A DNA stretch of 64,000 nt from assembly GCF_958450345.1 (NCBI RefSeq), contig NC_088783.1, positions 104,465,302-104,529,301 of the forward strand, written 5' to 3'. Position numbers and translations under genes: made by a program. Under the pieces are notes generated by a model. That model did no database searches. It was not told the DNA's origin and saw nothing but the letters and a program-made list of their open reading frames with translations. This document shows, in pieces, positions 12,701 through 24,791 of the stretch (its first letter is position 1; each line of letters starts with the position of its first letter). Origin of the DNA: Calliphora vicina. Its lineage: Eukaryota > Arthropoda > Insecta > Diptera > Calliphoridae.

Positions 12701-13177
12701 TGAATCCAATGCGTTGACTACTTTGAACCAGCTATTAGACAGTCTCATTGTAATCAAAATGGGTTAGGACATGCACGTGTTAAAATAACTAGTCAACCTA
12801 AATGATGGATAAAATCACTAGTTCACTACTGCAAATCACTACTGTCTCCTAGAACTGCTGGGAAACGTTTAGTAATTTTATAAAACCTTAGTAAAGCTAT
12901 ATGTATATGTTTTATTATTTCATATCACTTTTTTTCTATTGCACCTACATTTTTAATCTATTTCTTTTTATTTTCCTTATGTTACTACTACTAAACTATT
13001 AACAAGAACAACAAAAAAAGATAAAGAGATAAACAAAAAGAGGTTAATTTTTATTTTTAATTTTCTTTTGAATAAAACTTTTTACAGGATGAAAAAGACA
13101 AACAAACAAATAATACAGCCAAAAAGGACGATAAAAAAGAAGCAAAAACAAATGAAACTAAAACTAAAACAGTTTGA
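9727..13177 (+). CDS. Gly/Pro/Met-rich protein with conserved C-terminal helix, unknown function
   Basis: Two exons, 9727-10749 and 13088-13177, join in phase 0 (AAG|GTAACT to TTTACAG|GAT), giving 370 residues. Residues 1-60 are Gln/Pro/Asn-rich. Residues 60-140 are Asn/Gly-rich with Lys/Arg clusters. About 145-245 is a low-complexity run of MGGPRGMG and PPPMPPM type. Residues 250-340 are a different, well-structured part, with TLKNLINQYPLDKPWVNDEI and ELFAQFKVQRDKFVAMYEAA, predicted helical and charged. The last 29 residues are a Lys/Asp/Thr tail. RGG-like and Pro-rich tracts suggest an RNA- or ribonucleoprotein-associated factor, but I recognise no named family and assign no function. The long open frames on the opposite strand here are an effect of the GC-rich repeats. 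The 2.3 kb intron carries two repeat blocks. Confidence 0.85.
11130..11405. repeat. tandem repeat inside the Gly/Pro-rich gene intron
   Basis: A word AATTTGTGTATAACAGTTTT followed by TTTCTATAGA recurs about five times between 11205 and 11400. A longer segment, GTGACTAAATTGATATTCTC plus flanks, is duplicated at about 11155 and 11252. The repeats are imperfect, with a short period of roughly 33-50 bp nested in a longer one of roughly 100 bp. No coding or RNA function is visible. Confidence 0.65.
11703..12520 (+). repeat. dispersed TATACCC-bounded repeat, copy A
   Basis: It begins AAAACAAGTAAGAGTGCTA, then ATTCGGCTATGCCGAAT (a hairpin) and TATATACCCTTCACC. It ends with a run of ACAGACAGACGGACAGACAG, GGCTTAATCGACTCCGC, TTACAAACGGAATGAC and AAGGGTATAAAAAC. 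The same blocks in the same or inverted order occur at 22460-23140, 37752-38541, 45635-46150 and 51190-51725. Inside this copy about 118 bp (TTGTATAAAAAACAACAACAA...) are repeated in tandem at about 11948 and 12067. No protein is encoded. The family is common in flies, and I do not assign it to a named superfamily. Confidence 0.7.
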
Positions 13178-14619
13178 ATGATTTACCAAGAGTAATATAA
13201 ACTTCTTGAAAAAGTAATTTTTAAAAGTAGTAGAGAGAGCTTCAGTATCAAATAATAAGAAACAAAAAATAAAAGAAATTAAACAATACATAATCAACCA
13301 CCCCACTTACATCTTTTTTTTTCTTAAATAGAGTCGAAGCGTCAAATAAATTATAGAAAAACCAAGATAAAGTATTTTCTAATTATGAACTTTAAATGCT
13401 TAAACTAAAAAAACAACAACAACAACGTTACAATATAATAATAATTAATGTGTCTCTGTCTATTTATTAATAAAACAAAATTAATTCAATAAATGTATCA
13501 AAAAATCTTTAAAGAATCAAACAATGATTAATGGTAATTTATTAAATAATTTTTTTGCAAAACTAAAATGGAACTACGATTGTTTTAAAGACAGCACTTT
13601 GCTGGCCGTAAGTTTAATTGATAAAAAAAAATAATTATATACAAAAATTAAAATAAAACAAAATAATAAATTTAAGTCCTAAATTTTTGAAGATGATGAT
13701 GATTGTTTACATACACATCTCTCTCTATATAATTATAATAATAATTAATTTGTAAACTGAACAAGAGTAACTATTTATTAAATTAAATTCTAAAGTTTGA
13801 TGAACAATTTAAAAATTGAATACTAATAACATAGTTTTTTGCTATTTTTTGAAATATGTATTGTATACTACTCATTATTTGTAAAGCATTGGTAAAAACT
13901 AATTTTCTCTTGAAAACCAACAAATGTTACAACTAATTAGTGTGTTAAAATTGAAATAAAATAAATTTGCTTTTGCTAATCGAATGATTTTTTGCGGTTT
14001 TCTATTTTGTCCTGAACAAACCGTTATATGTTCGATTATTTTATTTTTTCAAAAACTGAGTTGCCCTTGTTGTGTAAGCAATAAAGGAGTGAATGAAAAC
14101 TGCATAAAAAAACTCATTAAGTTAACTATTTTTTTGCTTGTAACAAATTATGAAATGTTCATTTCAATGGAATATACATTTGATATGAAGATGGTGGAAA
14201 TAAAAGAGCTCTTTTTAAATTTGTATTGTTTGTCTTAATTTTCCAACATAATGAAGATGAAAGAAAAACAAGTTAAAATTATCCCAAGCTAATTAGTTTT
14301 CTTTGTTAAAAACAACATTACCTTTTAACAAAACGCTATGCTAATTTTGGCTTGTTCTTTTTTTGCAACAATCTATCTAACCACCTATTTAATATTTTAT
14401 TAAAATTTAGTATGTAATTAAACAAATATAAGATTTAATTAAATAAAACAAAAAACAACATACTGAATACAATTTAACGTAGTTTTTTATTATACATATT
14501 GCGATTTACAAGTAAGTATTATTATTTTTGAACATTTGGAATTTATAGCATGATTTGTGTACATTTTGAAAACTATCACAAGAGTTATACATATACAAAA
14601 AAGTTGCTGATATATTTAT
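13178..14619. other. 3' region of the Gly/Pro-rich gene and intergenic
   Basis: Very AT-rich sequence with several AATAAA words (for example near 13470 and 13960) that could serve as polyadenylation signals. A short 84-codon open frame at 13984 looks random. No other feature is seen. Confidence 0.5.
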
Positions 14620-14743
14620 TAGGCTTCGTTCCAAAATAATGTTCTATATTTATGATATCAGTTTTTTAGATTAGCGTAATGGTGTAAATATTTGGTTAAA
14701 ATCGGTAAGGTACTCTAAAATCAACATTCTGAAACGAAGCCTA
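14620..14743. mobile_element. 124-bp MITE with mariner-like termini
   Basis: The left end TAGGCTTCGTTCCAAAATAA and the right end CATTCTGAAACGAAGCCTA are inverted copies (TAGGCTTCGTT perfect over 11 bp, similar beyond). A TA at each end fits the TA target duplication of Tc1/mariner elements. It is too short for a transposase. Confidence 0.65.
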
Positions 14744-15093
14744 TTGTATACACGAGTTTAGAAGTGGAATCCTAATTCAGATGTCACCTGTCAAAAAAAC
14801 CTAACTATAACAATAGAGCTATGTATTTTCGACATTAGTTGTGTTCGCGTAATTGATAATTTGTATAAATTATCACTGGAAGTTACGGGATTCCGTTCGT
14901 TTACTTTTAAAAACTTAACGAGAGAGCAAGATAGAGAACATGATATTTTTTACTGGACATTTTTTGTCCAGTATAAAATATGTTTAAAACACATTGTTGC
15001 AAATGTAAACAAAACAAAAAAGTTGAAAATTAACACAATTTACAAGTCTTGCAAAGAAAATAAGTAAAATCCAATTTATTTTTACAAATTGTT

Positions 15094-15180
15094 GTTCGCG
15101 TACTTTTTTGGATATTTTTTTAGATTGAGAGTAAATGTATTTCTACGCTCTAAATTAAAGTTACTGGAAAGTACGCGAAC
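15094..15180. mobile_element. short palindromic element with 13-bp inverted ends
   Basis: GTTCGCGTACTTT and AAAGTACGCGAAC are perfect inverted copies bounding 87 bp. A third, partial copy of the end (GTGTTCGCGTAATTGATAAT) lies at about 14840, so the true element may run 14840-15180. No ORF is present. Confidence 0.5.
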
Positions 15181-15519
15181 TTTTTTTTATATTTTGTAGA
15201 AAACTATTTTAGTTGAAACAATTTTTTTTAGTAGAAAAAAAAAATTGTTAGATGAAAAAAATTGGTGGAAATATATTTTTTCCGGTCCGAATTTCTATGT
15301 GTTAATGACTTAGTAATCCAAGACTATAGTGGATATAGTGATGTATCAATAACGTAATGTAAGTTATTTGGAGACTTCGGAAAGTTGATTTCAACAGACA
15401 GACATGAATATATCGACTTCGCCATCTATAACGATCAAAAATAAAGAGTGAACCAGAAGAAACTTATAAATACCATTCCAGCAAAACTTGGTCCAACAAA
15501 TTATTATTTTTTTAATCAT

Positions 15520-16330
15520 GTTAGCTTATCATAAACGAAACTGATGAGTCAATATGATGTGTATGTTTTATTGGCGGATAAACCTTTGTTTCCTCATGAA
15601 GTTTGTGTTCGGAGTTTAATGTAACCGTTCCTTAATGCTGTGCTTTAACAGATTTTAATATTTCTCTACTCGGTAACACTCAACTATCGACGAATCGTTT
15701 TATAGGTAGCTAACTGGGTCTCTTTATTCAGTGCTGAGAATGTAAAAGGATACCAAAAGTTACCCTCACAATTTTCGGTTGGTTCACTATAGGTATCTAC
15801 GTCCAGGTCGAAGATTGATGATGACGCGAAGAAATATATTTGAGATATACTTACCACCAAGCTCATAAACTCTATGTTGTGCCACAAGGAGGAGTACTTA
15901 AAAAAACTTATTTTAATGTTATTCAGGAAAGAACTCTCGGAAACAGTGGAACTATTACAACTCTTTTGCTTTAGAGTTCACACCTTGTAATGCAGTAGGG
16001 ATTTTAAAAAGGTATTCTCTAAGCAGGAGCTGCGATAAAAAGTCGTCTTAAAGCACTCTTGTTTTTACTCTACAGGGATTTGGCTCTAAACTCTATGAAC
16101 GATTGCCGGCCACTCAGGTAATTCATTATCAATATTTTCGTATTATTGGTCTTTGTAGAATCGAAGGCCTTCGACAGTAAAATGTCCAAGAAATTTGTAC
16201 AATCTCTGCTCACTGACAGATTAAAATTCGTTGCCATTCTAGTTCATTTCTAGACATATAGTTCTATGGTCGATTGCATCGTGAACTAGAACTTGGCTAG
16301 AGAAAGCATGTCGTTGTCCTAAGTCACTGC
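15520..16330 (+). pseudogene. decayed non-LTR reverse transcriptase fragments
   Basis: In plus frames this block shows scattered reverse-transcriptase signatures: VVPQGGVL near 15870, GSKLYERL near 16085 and VFVESKAFDS near 16155. These match the VPQGG, SKxFERL and KAFDxV boxes of non-LTR retrotransposons. They occur in the wrong order for one element (VPQGG should follow KAFD), so two relics or a rearranged one are present. The frame is broken many times. The base composition is richer in GC than its neighbours. Confidence 0.45.
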
Positions 16331-16488
16331 ATAATTAACAAGCCTAATGTTTATACATTTTAAACGTTTTAAATAATAAAAAATTTACACATTAGGTTTT
16401 TTTTTATCGAATTCTTATATTTTGCAAAATTTTCCAACATAAACATGGATAGAAATAAATAAAACGTACAACACTTTTAAAGCTTAAT

Positions 16489-19400
16489 TTACTTGGGTCC
16501 CAACATGTCCTGGGGTCTGACCCACTGGTTGAATTGCTCCTCAGTAAGGTAACCCAATTTAATGGCTTCATCCTTCAAGGTGGTACCATTCTTGTGGGCA
16601 GTCTTGGCGATTTTAGCGGCCTTATCGTAGCCGATATGAGGATTTAAGGCAGTTACCAACATAAGGGATTCATTCATGATTTTGTTAATACGTTCGGTAT
16701 TGGGTTGGATGCCTTGTACGCAATTGGCAGTGAAGGTGCGGCTGCCATCAGCTAAAGAAGAACAAAGCGAAATTATTTCCATACAAAGATATTCCTATAT
16801 TTATAAGGGATTTTTTTACTTACACAACAAACGAATGGAACGCAAAACATTTGAAACTACCAAAGGTTTGAAAACATTCAATTCGAAATGACCATTCGAG
16901 CCACCAATAGTAACAGCAACTTGATTACCCATAACTTGGGCAGCAACCATGGTCATGGACTCACATTGTGTTGGATTTACCTTGCCAGGCATAATAGAGC
17001 TACCAGGCTCGTTTTCAGGCAACATAAGTTCACCCAAACCACATCTGGGACCAGAGCCCAAGAAACGGATATCGTTAGCAATCTTCATTAAGCTAACGGC
17101 AATTGTATTCAAAACACCATGTACCTCAACCATGGCATCACGACCAGCCAAGGCTTCGAACTTATTGGGGGCGGTTACAAATGGCAAGCCAGTGAGTTGA
17201 GCGATTTTAGCAGCACATTTTTCGGCAAAACCAATGCGAGTGTTGAGACCAGTACCAACGGCAGTACCACCCAAAGCCAATTCATAAACACGTGGCAAGC
17301 AGGCATCAATGCGATCCAAAGCATATGTCATTTGCTGAGTATAACCGCTGAATTCCTGACCCAAAGTCAAAGGTACAGCATCCATGGTGTGTGTACGACC
17401 AATCTTAATGATACTCTGGAATTCGTCCGATTTGGCTTTCAAGGCATCGCGCAAAATTTTAATGGCAGGCTTGAGATTATTATTCAATTCCAAAGCAACC
17501 GAAATGTGAATGGCAGTGGGAAAGGTATCGTTGGAACTTTGAGATTTGTTAACATGATCGTTGGGATGAACGGGTTCTTTGGAGCCCAACTTGCCACCGA
17601 GCATTTCAATGGCACGATTGCTGATAACCTAAAAGAGAAATGTTGTTAAAGTAAAATTAATTTACTTCTCTAAAATGAAGGATATAAATAAAAATACATC
17701 GGATACAGGTGTATTAATACGCCTTGGTTAGATTAGTGTGCAAACGTGCTAAGTCACTTTTCACAAATTTCATAGGAGACACAAAAAACGTTCTAAAATC
17801 CTTTGTTTTACATATTTTTGAAATCTGTTAATGCAGTCTTATTACTTGTTTGGTTTGATTTATAATGACAAATAATCAGTTTGGAAAAAATGCGTTGGCG
17901 ACTTATAAGTTCATTTTGGGACTTTGCATATTTTGTATTTTTAAGTGGACCTTACTAGGTATATTTTCTTATAATACTTTTCTATTGTCAATGAAGTTGT
18001 TCCCAAAGGGCAATGTTTTAAAGCAAAATTTCCATACAAAATTTGATTTTAAAAATTGTTTATGAATAAGGCCTATGAATTTGACTGATACAATAATATT
18101 GGAATTTTGCACACCACAAAATGAACTTAGCACTTTTGCATACCACAGTATAACAACGAGAAAAAACCGAAATAATTCTAAACTTTGTTTAAGCAAACAG
18201 GTGTATTTTTAATTATTCTAACGTTTTGTAATAAAATTTAAATTTACACGTTTCGTTTAACAAAATTATCTTCTCTTAAAAAATCGTAGAAAATTTTATT
18301 TAATTTAATTGAATCTTAAATTTATTTGTTGTTGCATTTGTGTTTTTTATTGTATTTGTTTTAATCTTTGTATTTACTTTGATTTAATCTATTTAAATAA
18401 TTTATTTACTTACCTCATTAACATTCATGTTACTTTGAGTGCCAGAGCCGGTTTGCCAAATAACCAAAGGGAAATGATCATCATAAAGCTTTCCTGAGAT
18501 TACATCATCAGCAGCCTTTGAAATGGCTTCACTAATTTTGGAATCCAAACCAAACTCTTTGTTGACTTCAGCAGCAGCCTTCTTCAAAATACCCATGGCT
18601 TGAACTACAGGCTTTGGCATGCGTTCGGTGGAACCACCAATGGGGAAATTGATTTGGGAACGCATTGTTTGGGCGCCATAATATTTATCGGCTGGTACCT
18701 TTAACTCACCAAAGGTATCAGTTTCAACGCGATAGTCAGCACAAGCCTAAAATATACAAAAGACAAGAAAAAAACACACAATTAACTAAATTAATAAATA
18801 ATTTTAATTATATAAAAATCTATAAATATAAAAAATTAAATTTAATCGTTTAAATCTCTCACCATTTCTTGAGGTTGTTTTGTATAAAACTAATCAAGTG
18901 TGTTTAATAATTTATTTTGCAAAGCGAGTGACTTTTGTTTAGCTGTTGAAAGTCAGCGAAACCGAGAATAATTTGTTTTTTTTTAAAACTCAAGAGATAA
19001 CATTATTATTGTTGTTTATAGTTCATATCATGGTTTAATGAGAATGTAGCAGTTTTTTTTTACCCATGTACTCAGAGGATTAACGTATGAATTTTGTTGT
19101 TATAAATTGAAAAAAAAATAATACGTTTTTGAGCAAATGTTTTTGGAGCATACTATTTTAATATGTGAAATATTCTCATTAAAAAACCGGTTAAATTGAT
19201 TTTTTTATATTTGAAGCGCTAAATTTGTGTTTTTTATACAGAAACCAGAAATTGTTTTTATTGTTTAGCTGCATTTATCACTAACATTGTGAAAATTGAA
19301 AATAAATTGCTATTAGTGTAATTCAGTTGCAAAGCATCCAACCGTTTAAATTGCATTAACCCTTTGATGTGACATTTACCCATAACTAGTTATAATATTT

Positions 19401-22400
19401 TATCTGTGAAGAATTTAATTTATTGATTTATGGAAAACTTGAAGGCTAAATGTAGAGTGTCCAAAAAATCGCCAAATTTGAAAACCCGGTTTAACCGAAA
19501 AAGTGTGTTTTTGAAAAAACCGGTTTTGATTATTGTCTTTTAAAAAATCCGGTTAAACGAGTTCGGGTTTTGTCTTCAAAAAAACCGAGCCCGAAGAAGG
19601 GCTCCTTAAATTTATTTTTTTTATTTGTGGACGCTAATCGGAAATGTGTTAAGAATTGTGTCTAAATCCTCGAAAATTTTGCATTTTTAAATTCTTAATA
19701 GGGGGGTCAGACGGCATGTATTGCTTGTGTATTGGGACATGTATTCGATACATATGGAATTCCATGTGTATGGCAAAATTCACGTTATACATACGATTCA
19801 TAATTTCCACGTTCAAACGTACATATGTAATTGCATGTGACATAACCTCTATTAGTTTATATGTTTGTTGTTTTTCACAATATATTTATTTAAAACATTT
19901 TAAAATCACAATACATATATTTAATGCAATGAAATTTATTTTGTTATGATTTTTCTTTACTATTTTTTGTTTTGTTTTTTTTTATTTTGCACTCACACAG
20001 TGTTGTATTTCAAAATACAACACTGTTATACACACGAAAATAACATGCTCTAATTGCAAAAAATGTCACGAGTAATACATACACAAAGTTTCATATGGAT
20101 CACACGGTATGTACATGTTTACATATGGAAAAATGTCCCAATACATGGCACAAAACACAAGCAATACATGCCGTCTGACCCCCCTTTAAGGCTCTATCTT
20201 TATGCAATTATTTTATATATTTTACAAAATATTGTCAAATACTATAATTTTCTATAAAATAAATCAATATTTTTAAAAACTGGTATCAAAGTTTTTCATA
20301 AATATATTTGAATGAGCTTTAGAACATATATTTCATTAAAACCTGTTAGCCTTCTTACAAGAACCGAAAAGTTAAAAAAACCGAAACCGGTGGAGTTTAC
20401 AAAGATGAAAAAACCGGTTGACCAGTTTTCGGTTTCGGATACTCTAGCTAAATGAAAATGCTTTAGAAAAATCTGTAATTTTACAGCTTTTTATATAAAA
20501 CAATTAAAATCAAAGGGACTGGTTACTTAAATATGACTAATACTGAAAATATGGTTTTATTGTTCTATTGACACATTTTTTGTTAAAAATATGTGTATAT
20601 GCTCAATTATTTTGTTTCACCTATTTTTGGCACTACACTGTAGGTTAAATGCATCATCATTTTAATAACATCGTTTGCAGGTTATCAAATATTTTTTTGT
20701 CTCTGAATTAATACATTTTAATGGGTGTTTGTTGGGCAATGTTTTAGATTAACTTCGAAAAAAATTTTAAATTTGTTTAGTTGGATTTTATTATCAGTCT
20801 ATCCGTTTGGTAGTTTTTACTATTTATACTAGCTATGGAAATATTGCGTTATTTTGTAGTTAAAAATAAACCCCGTTATTCAGAAACTCGAATGGCAAGT
20901 TATTTCTAAAATCATTATTAGAATCATCCAAATTGCTCATTAAAAAGGCCGATATATAAACGAAACCCGAAAAACACGTTCTGTTGTTCGGTTCTATTTC
21001 ATATTTTCATATTCCATTGAGATATGTATCTCTAATGAATCTTTAGCTGTGGGTAAAAAAACGCCCGTTCTTTAAATGAATTGGCAAATTTATATTTGTT
21101 TATTCGAAAGTTAAAGTAAAATATGTGAATTCGTTTTAAAAACGAAAACCTTATTGATATTTGGTTTACAGAACAGAGTTTTTTTTTAATTATTTATCGG
21201 CGATGCCAACTTATTTTATTGAATTTTTGCATAGATACAAATTTTTCGAATTGAAATAAAATTGTTATTTATGAATAGTTTTTAATGAAATTTCACAGTT
21301 ATGTAAAATTTTCTATTCAAAATGGAAAAATAAAAACGAATTTTGAAATTTAGTATCAGCAATCCCGCCATTCCCAAAAAAAGTGTTGAAAAATCCCAAA
21401 AATGAAAATTTTTATTTTTTTGGCTATAATATCCATACCAGGGTCGGAGTTATCGGAACCCTTTACAAAAAATTTAAAAACATATTGGGCCATCTAAAAT
21501 CGGTTACTATATTTAGATATCGAATATGCGATTTGAGAATTGTTTTCCTAAAGTTTAATTTTACATAAAAAATAGGTGAAATTTTTAATTTTTTTTTCAT
21601 TTAAAATATTTTATTAAAACTTAGCTTTTAGAAAGTATAAATTCCTTATACATCCTCTTAGAAATTTTTTGTGATAACTTAAAAAGAAAAAAAGTTCTTG
21701 TTTTCCCAAAAAATTAGCGAAAAATCGGCTTTTTAAAATTTTTTAAATTCAAATGCATATAACTTTGAACTTAGTCATTATTTTTAAACAATTATTTTTC
21801 TATTTGACACACACATACGTTGTTAGTCCAATGAAGGAAAACTGGAGCAAATCGGAAAATATTTGGATACGCTGTTATCAAAAAACTGGAGTAGGTTGGG
21901 TAAAAATGTTGAAAATTTAATTTTCAAATGCGAATATCTCCTAAGCTATAAGAGGAAATTGATAGCTACGACTAGGTCTTTTGTAGCGCTCGATGAAAAG
22001 ATTTTATATGTGTAATTGTTTTGAAATCGGAACACAAACGAAGAAATAGGATCGTTTTAAAAATGTAACATACCCGAGGTGTCCTACTTTGAGGACCCTT
22101 GGTCGCGCCCTTGGTGGGCCCACGAGGTCCACATACAGAACTTAAACTCGACAGCACTTCTTTGCGCATGTGAAATTTAATTCAAACCAATCTAACCATT
22201 TAGAAGTTACAGATTTATTTCCTTCTTTTTTTTCTATACCACTATGTGTCGCTTACGATAAAATTCGTTTACTGTAAAATGTAAACATTGACTAACGATA
22301 AAATCTTACCCCCTATAATTTTGAAATTATTAACACTTTTGATATTCTGAGAACGCTAAAACATCAGTCGGTCCATAAAATTTTAATTTTTGCAATAAAA

Positions 22401-23827
22401 AAAAAATAGGAAATGTCTCTTACGATAATTTGGCGCTAAGGGCTCGATATATTTATGAAAAACATGTACGAGTGTTATATTCAGCTGTGTTAACTTATTA
22501 GTTATACGGCCGGTTAAAATAATTTTTGTATGAAAACGGTCATTATAACTTTAGGTTACAACATAATACATTTATATGGGAGCTATGATCAATTATGGAC
22601 CGATCACCATGAAATTAGGTCGAGATTTATGTCTATATGGAAGTTATTTATGTTGAATTTTGTGTGTATACCAACATTTTTACTAGATTTATGCACGTTA
22701 AAGTGATTTTCGGAAGCGGAGCTATGACTAATTATGGACCGATCGTAACAAAATTTGGTGACATGAATTTCGTATATTAGTGTAGATACATAATATAAAT
22801 TAAACATTTACGACCGATAAAGTCCAATTTTGGGAGGACATTTGTATGGGGGCTAGGTGAAATAATGGACCGATTTCAGCCAGTTTCAATAGGCTTGGTC
22901 CTTGGCCGAACAAATTATATGTACCAAATTTTATCGAAATATCTTCAAAATTGCGACCTGTACTTTGCGCACAAGGTTTACATGGACAGACAACCAGCCA
23001 GACGGACATCGTTTAATCGACTCAGAAAGTGATTATAAGTCGATCGGTATACTTTAAGATGGACTAATATTTTTGGGCGTTACAAACATCTGCACAAACG
23101 CATAAACCCTCCCCACTATAGTGGTGTAGGGTATAATAAACGGTTTTTACAAAAGGACGGTTATCGATAAACCGGTTTTTTTGGATATGTCGAATATTTG
23201 ATAACTCTAATAATCACTCAAACTACTTGCAAACATTTCGATTAATTTTTAGCACTCCCGAAAATACGTATTCTCAACTTTAAATAATTTATTTGCCTGT
23301 GTAAATGCAGGTTCAACATTTTTAGTACTGGCGTCTAATTTTTTTTAGTAGTTGTATGGTATTTGATGACCGAACATGACTTACTATTCTTCTTTTATAT
23401 TTGATTACAGCTGTTGCCAGCACAAAGTGCCGGTTACATACATATGCAAATATACATACACAATACTATGTAATTCTATTATAGCAAATGCAATGTTTAC
23501 AAAATACTTTCTTTAAACAATTTATTAAAACATAACTAATTTTATTCCACAAATTGCACACTCTCAAGTTGTAATTTAATATGCATAAATGTATCACAAC
23601 TCAATAAAATATTTTTTTATCAATACGGAATTTGTTTTATGCAACTATTTTCTTTCATCTTCCTTAGTTTCGATAAAAAATAAAAAGAAAATTACATAAT
23701 CCTACCAATAGATATGCCAATTTTTTTTTTGTTCCAGACAACTTACCATAGCAGATGTATTAATCCAGCGTGTTTTGCTCAATTGTTGAACACCGCGCAG
23801 CGAAGAACGTTGAAAAATTTGGAACAT
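16489..23827 (-). CDS. Fum1: fumarate hydratase, class II, with mitochondrial targeting exon
   Basis: Four exons in transcript order, 23747-23827, 18414-18746, 16824-17628 and 16489-16751, give 493 residues, the usual length. The enzyme hydrates fumarate to malate in the TCA cycle. Exon 1 encodes MFQIFQRSSLRGVQQLSKTR, an Arg-rich amphipathic mitochondrial presequence of 27 residues. The catalytic core shows TGSGTQSNMNVNE (126-138), SSNDTFPTA (about 169), GRTHTMDAVP with the catalytic His near 218, and the signature GSSIMPGKVN (347-356) with its reactive Ser, so the protein looks fully active. Intron 1 is 5.0 kb and holds a MITE and a dispersed repeat. The core starts just after the first intron (ACADYRVETDTFG), so an alternative first exon could make a cytosolic form, but none was found. 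The start at 23827 lies 965 bp from the divergent crn start. Confidence 0.97.
18747..19700. other. fumarase intron 1, left part
   Basis: Intronic AT-rich sequence. From about 19480 to 19600, and again at 20350-20450, words of the AACCGGTTT / ACCGGTTAAAC type recur, suggesting a diverged repeat later split by the MITE between them. No exon is recognised. Confidence 0.4.
19701..20184. mobile_element. 484-bp MITE with long inverted ends in fumarase intron 1
   Basis: The left end GGGGGGTCAGACGGCATGTA continues TTGCTTGTGT, and the right end is its inverted copy ending CCGTCTGACCCCCC, identical over about 34 bp. TTAA lies 1-2 bp outside each end, suggesting a TTAA target but with a small indel. 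Inside, 20000-20027 is a perfect hairpin, CAGTGTTGTATTT against AAATACAACACTG. No transposase is present. Confidence 0.75.
22460..23140 (+). repeat. dispersed TATACCC-type repeat, copy B (fumarase intron 1)
   Basis: It begins ACATGTACGAGTGTTATATT, passes through repeated TATGGGAGCTATGATCAATT / ATTATGGACCGATC words, and ends GACAGACAACCAGCCAGACG, TCGACTCAGAAAGTGATT, GTCGATCGGTATACTTTAAG, CTATAGTGGTGTAGGGTATA. The end matches the commonest dipteran form of this repeat. Minus-strand open frames here are chance products. Confidence 0.65.
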
Positions 23828-24791
23828 ATTTGGGCTTATTTTTAAACACTATTTTTCTGATTTTTTTGTTTTTCCTAATCGCTGCTGCCGTGGGACTATC
23901 TTCGAAAGGCGAATTTATACGAGATATGCTCGGTTAAACAGCTGGTTATTTTGTTGTACATTTAACTGTCAAATTGCTTGAAACAGTGTTACCAGAGACG
24001 CCTATTGCGATATGCTTAATTCTTAAAAACTGGATTGAAAAATCTCCTTTATAAAAATATACAAGCAAGACACAAAAAACTTTAAACTTCGAAGAAAAGG
24101 AATTTGAGACCATATTGGTCTCAATCTCTTTAGAAAAAATTGAAATGTGTGCTGAAAGTAATAAATATTTATATTCACCTGTTGTTTTCCTTCGCTACTA
24201 GCATTCATTGTCTGTATTTTTTAGGTTTTAACATGCTGGATTCCGTTTTCTGATCGAACCACTTATTGATGATACTTTATACGTCAAATATCTACCGCCA
24301 CCATTACTATTATAGTAAGTGTTGCAATTGCGGAAATATTCGTAAACTATTTAAACAAAATTTATTTCATTGTTGAATACCATAACTTATTGTATACCAG
24401 TTCGCTGGGTGTGAACCGAACATGGTTTCATTAACAACTTGGGAGCTGTTGATGTAGCACTTTTAAGTATTTTAATAAATATTTAATTAAACACAGAATT
24501 AAAGATTCCGACTTTTGATGTCATGTCAATCGATGGGTTATGTTACGTAAATAGTTCGACTAATTAAGCATTAATTTTACCAAAATATACAGGGTGACTA
24601 CATAATACGAAATTTTTACAACTCTGTATTTGTTATGATTTTAAACGTCATTTGGGCCAATTGTTTTTATAAAAATATCCGCATTTTACAACGTTTACCA
24701 GCAATTTTGAGAAATTCTGTGAAAAATTAAGAATTTTATTAATTAAAAAACTAATTTTCGAAACAAAAAGCTAGTTTTTGCATTTACCAAT
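23828..24791. promoter_or_regulatory. shared upstream region of divergent fumarase and crn genes
   Basis: The 964 bp between the two start codons must carry both promoters, because the genes run away from each other. No TATA box or DRE-type element could be fixed with confidence. The sequence just before the crn start is T-rich and free of insertions. Confidence 0.5.

Noticed and set aside
16676..17649. Several plus-strand open frames of 60-176 codons
   Set aside because: They are the complement of the fumarase exons, which are read with strong family identity on the minus strand.
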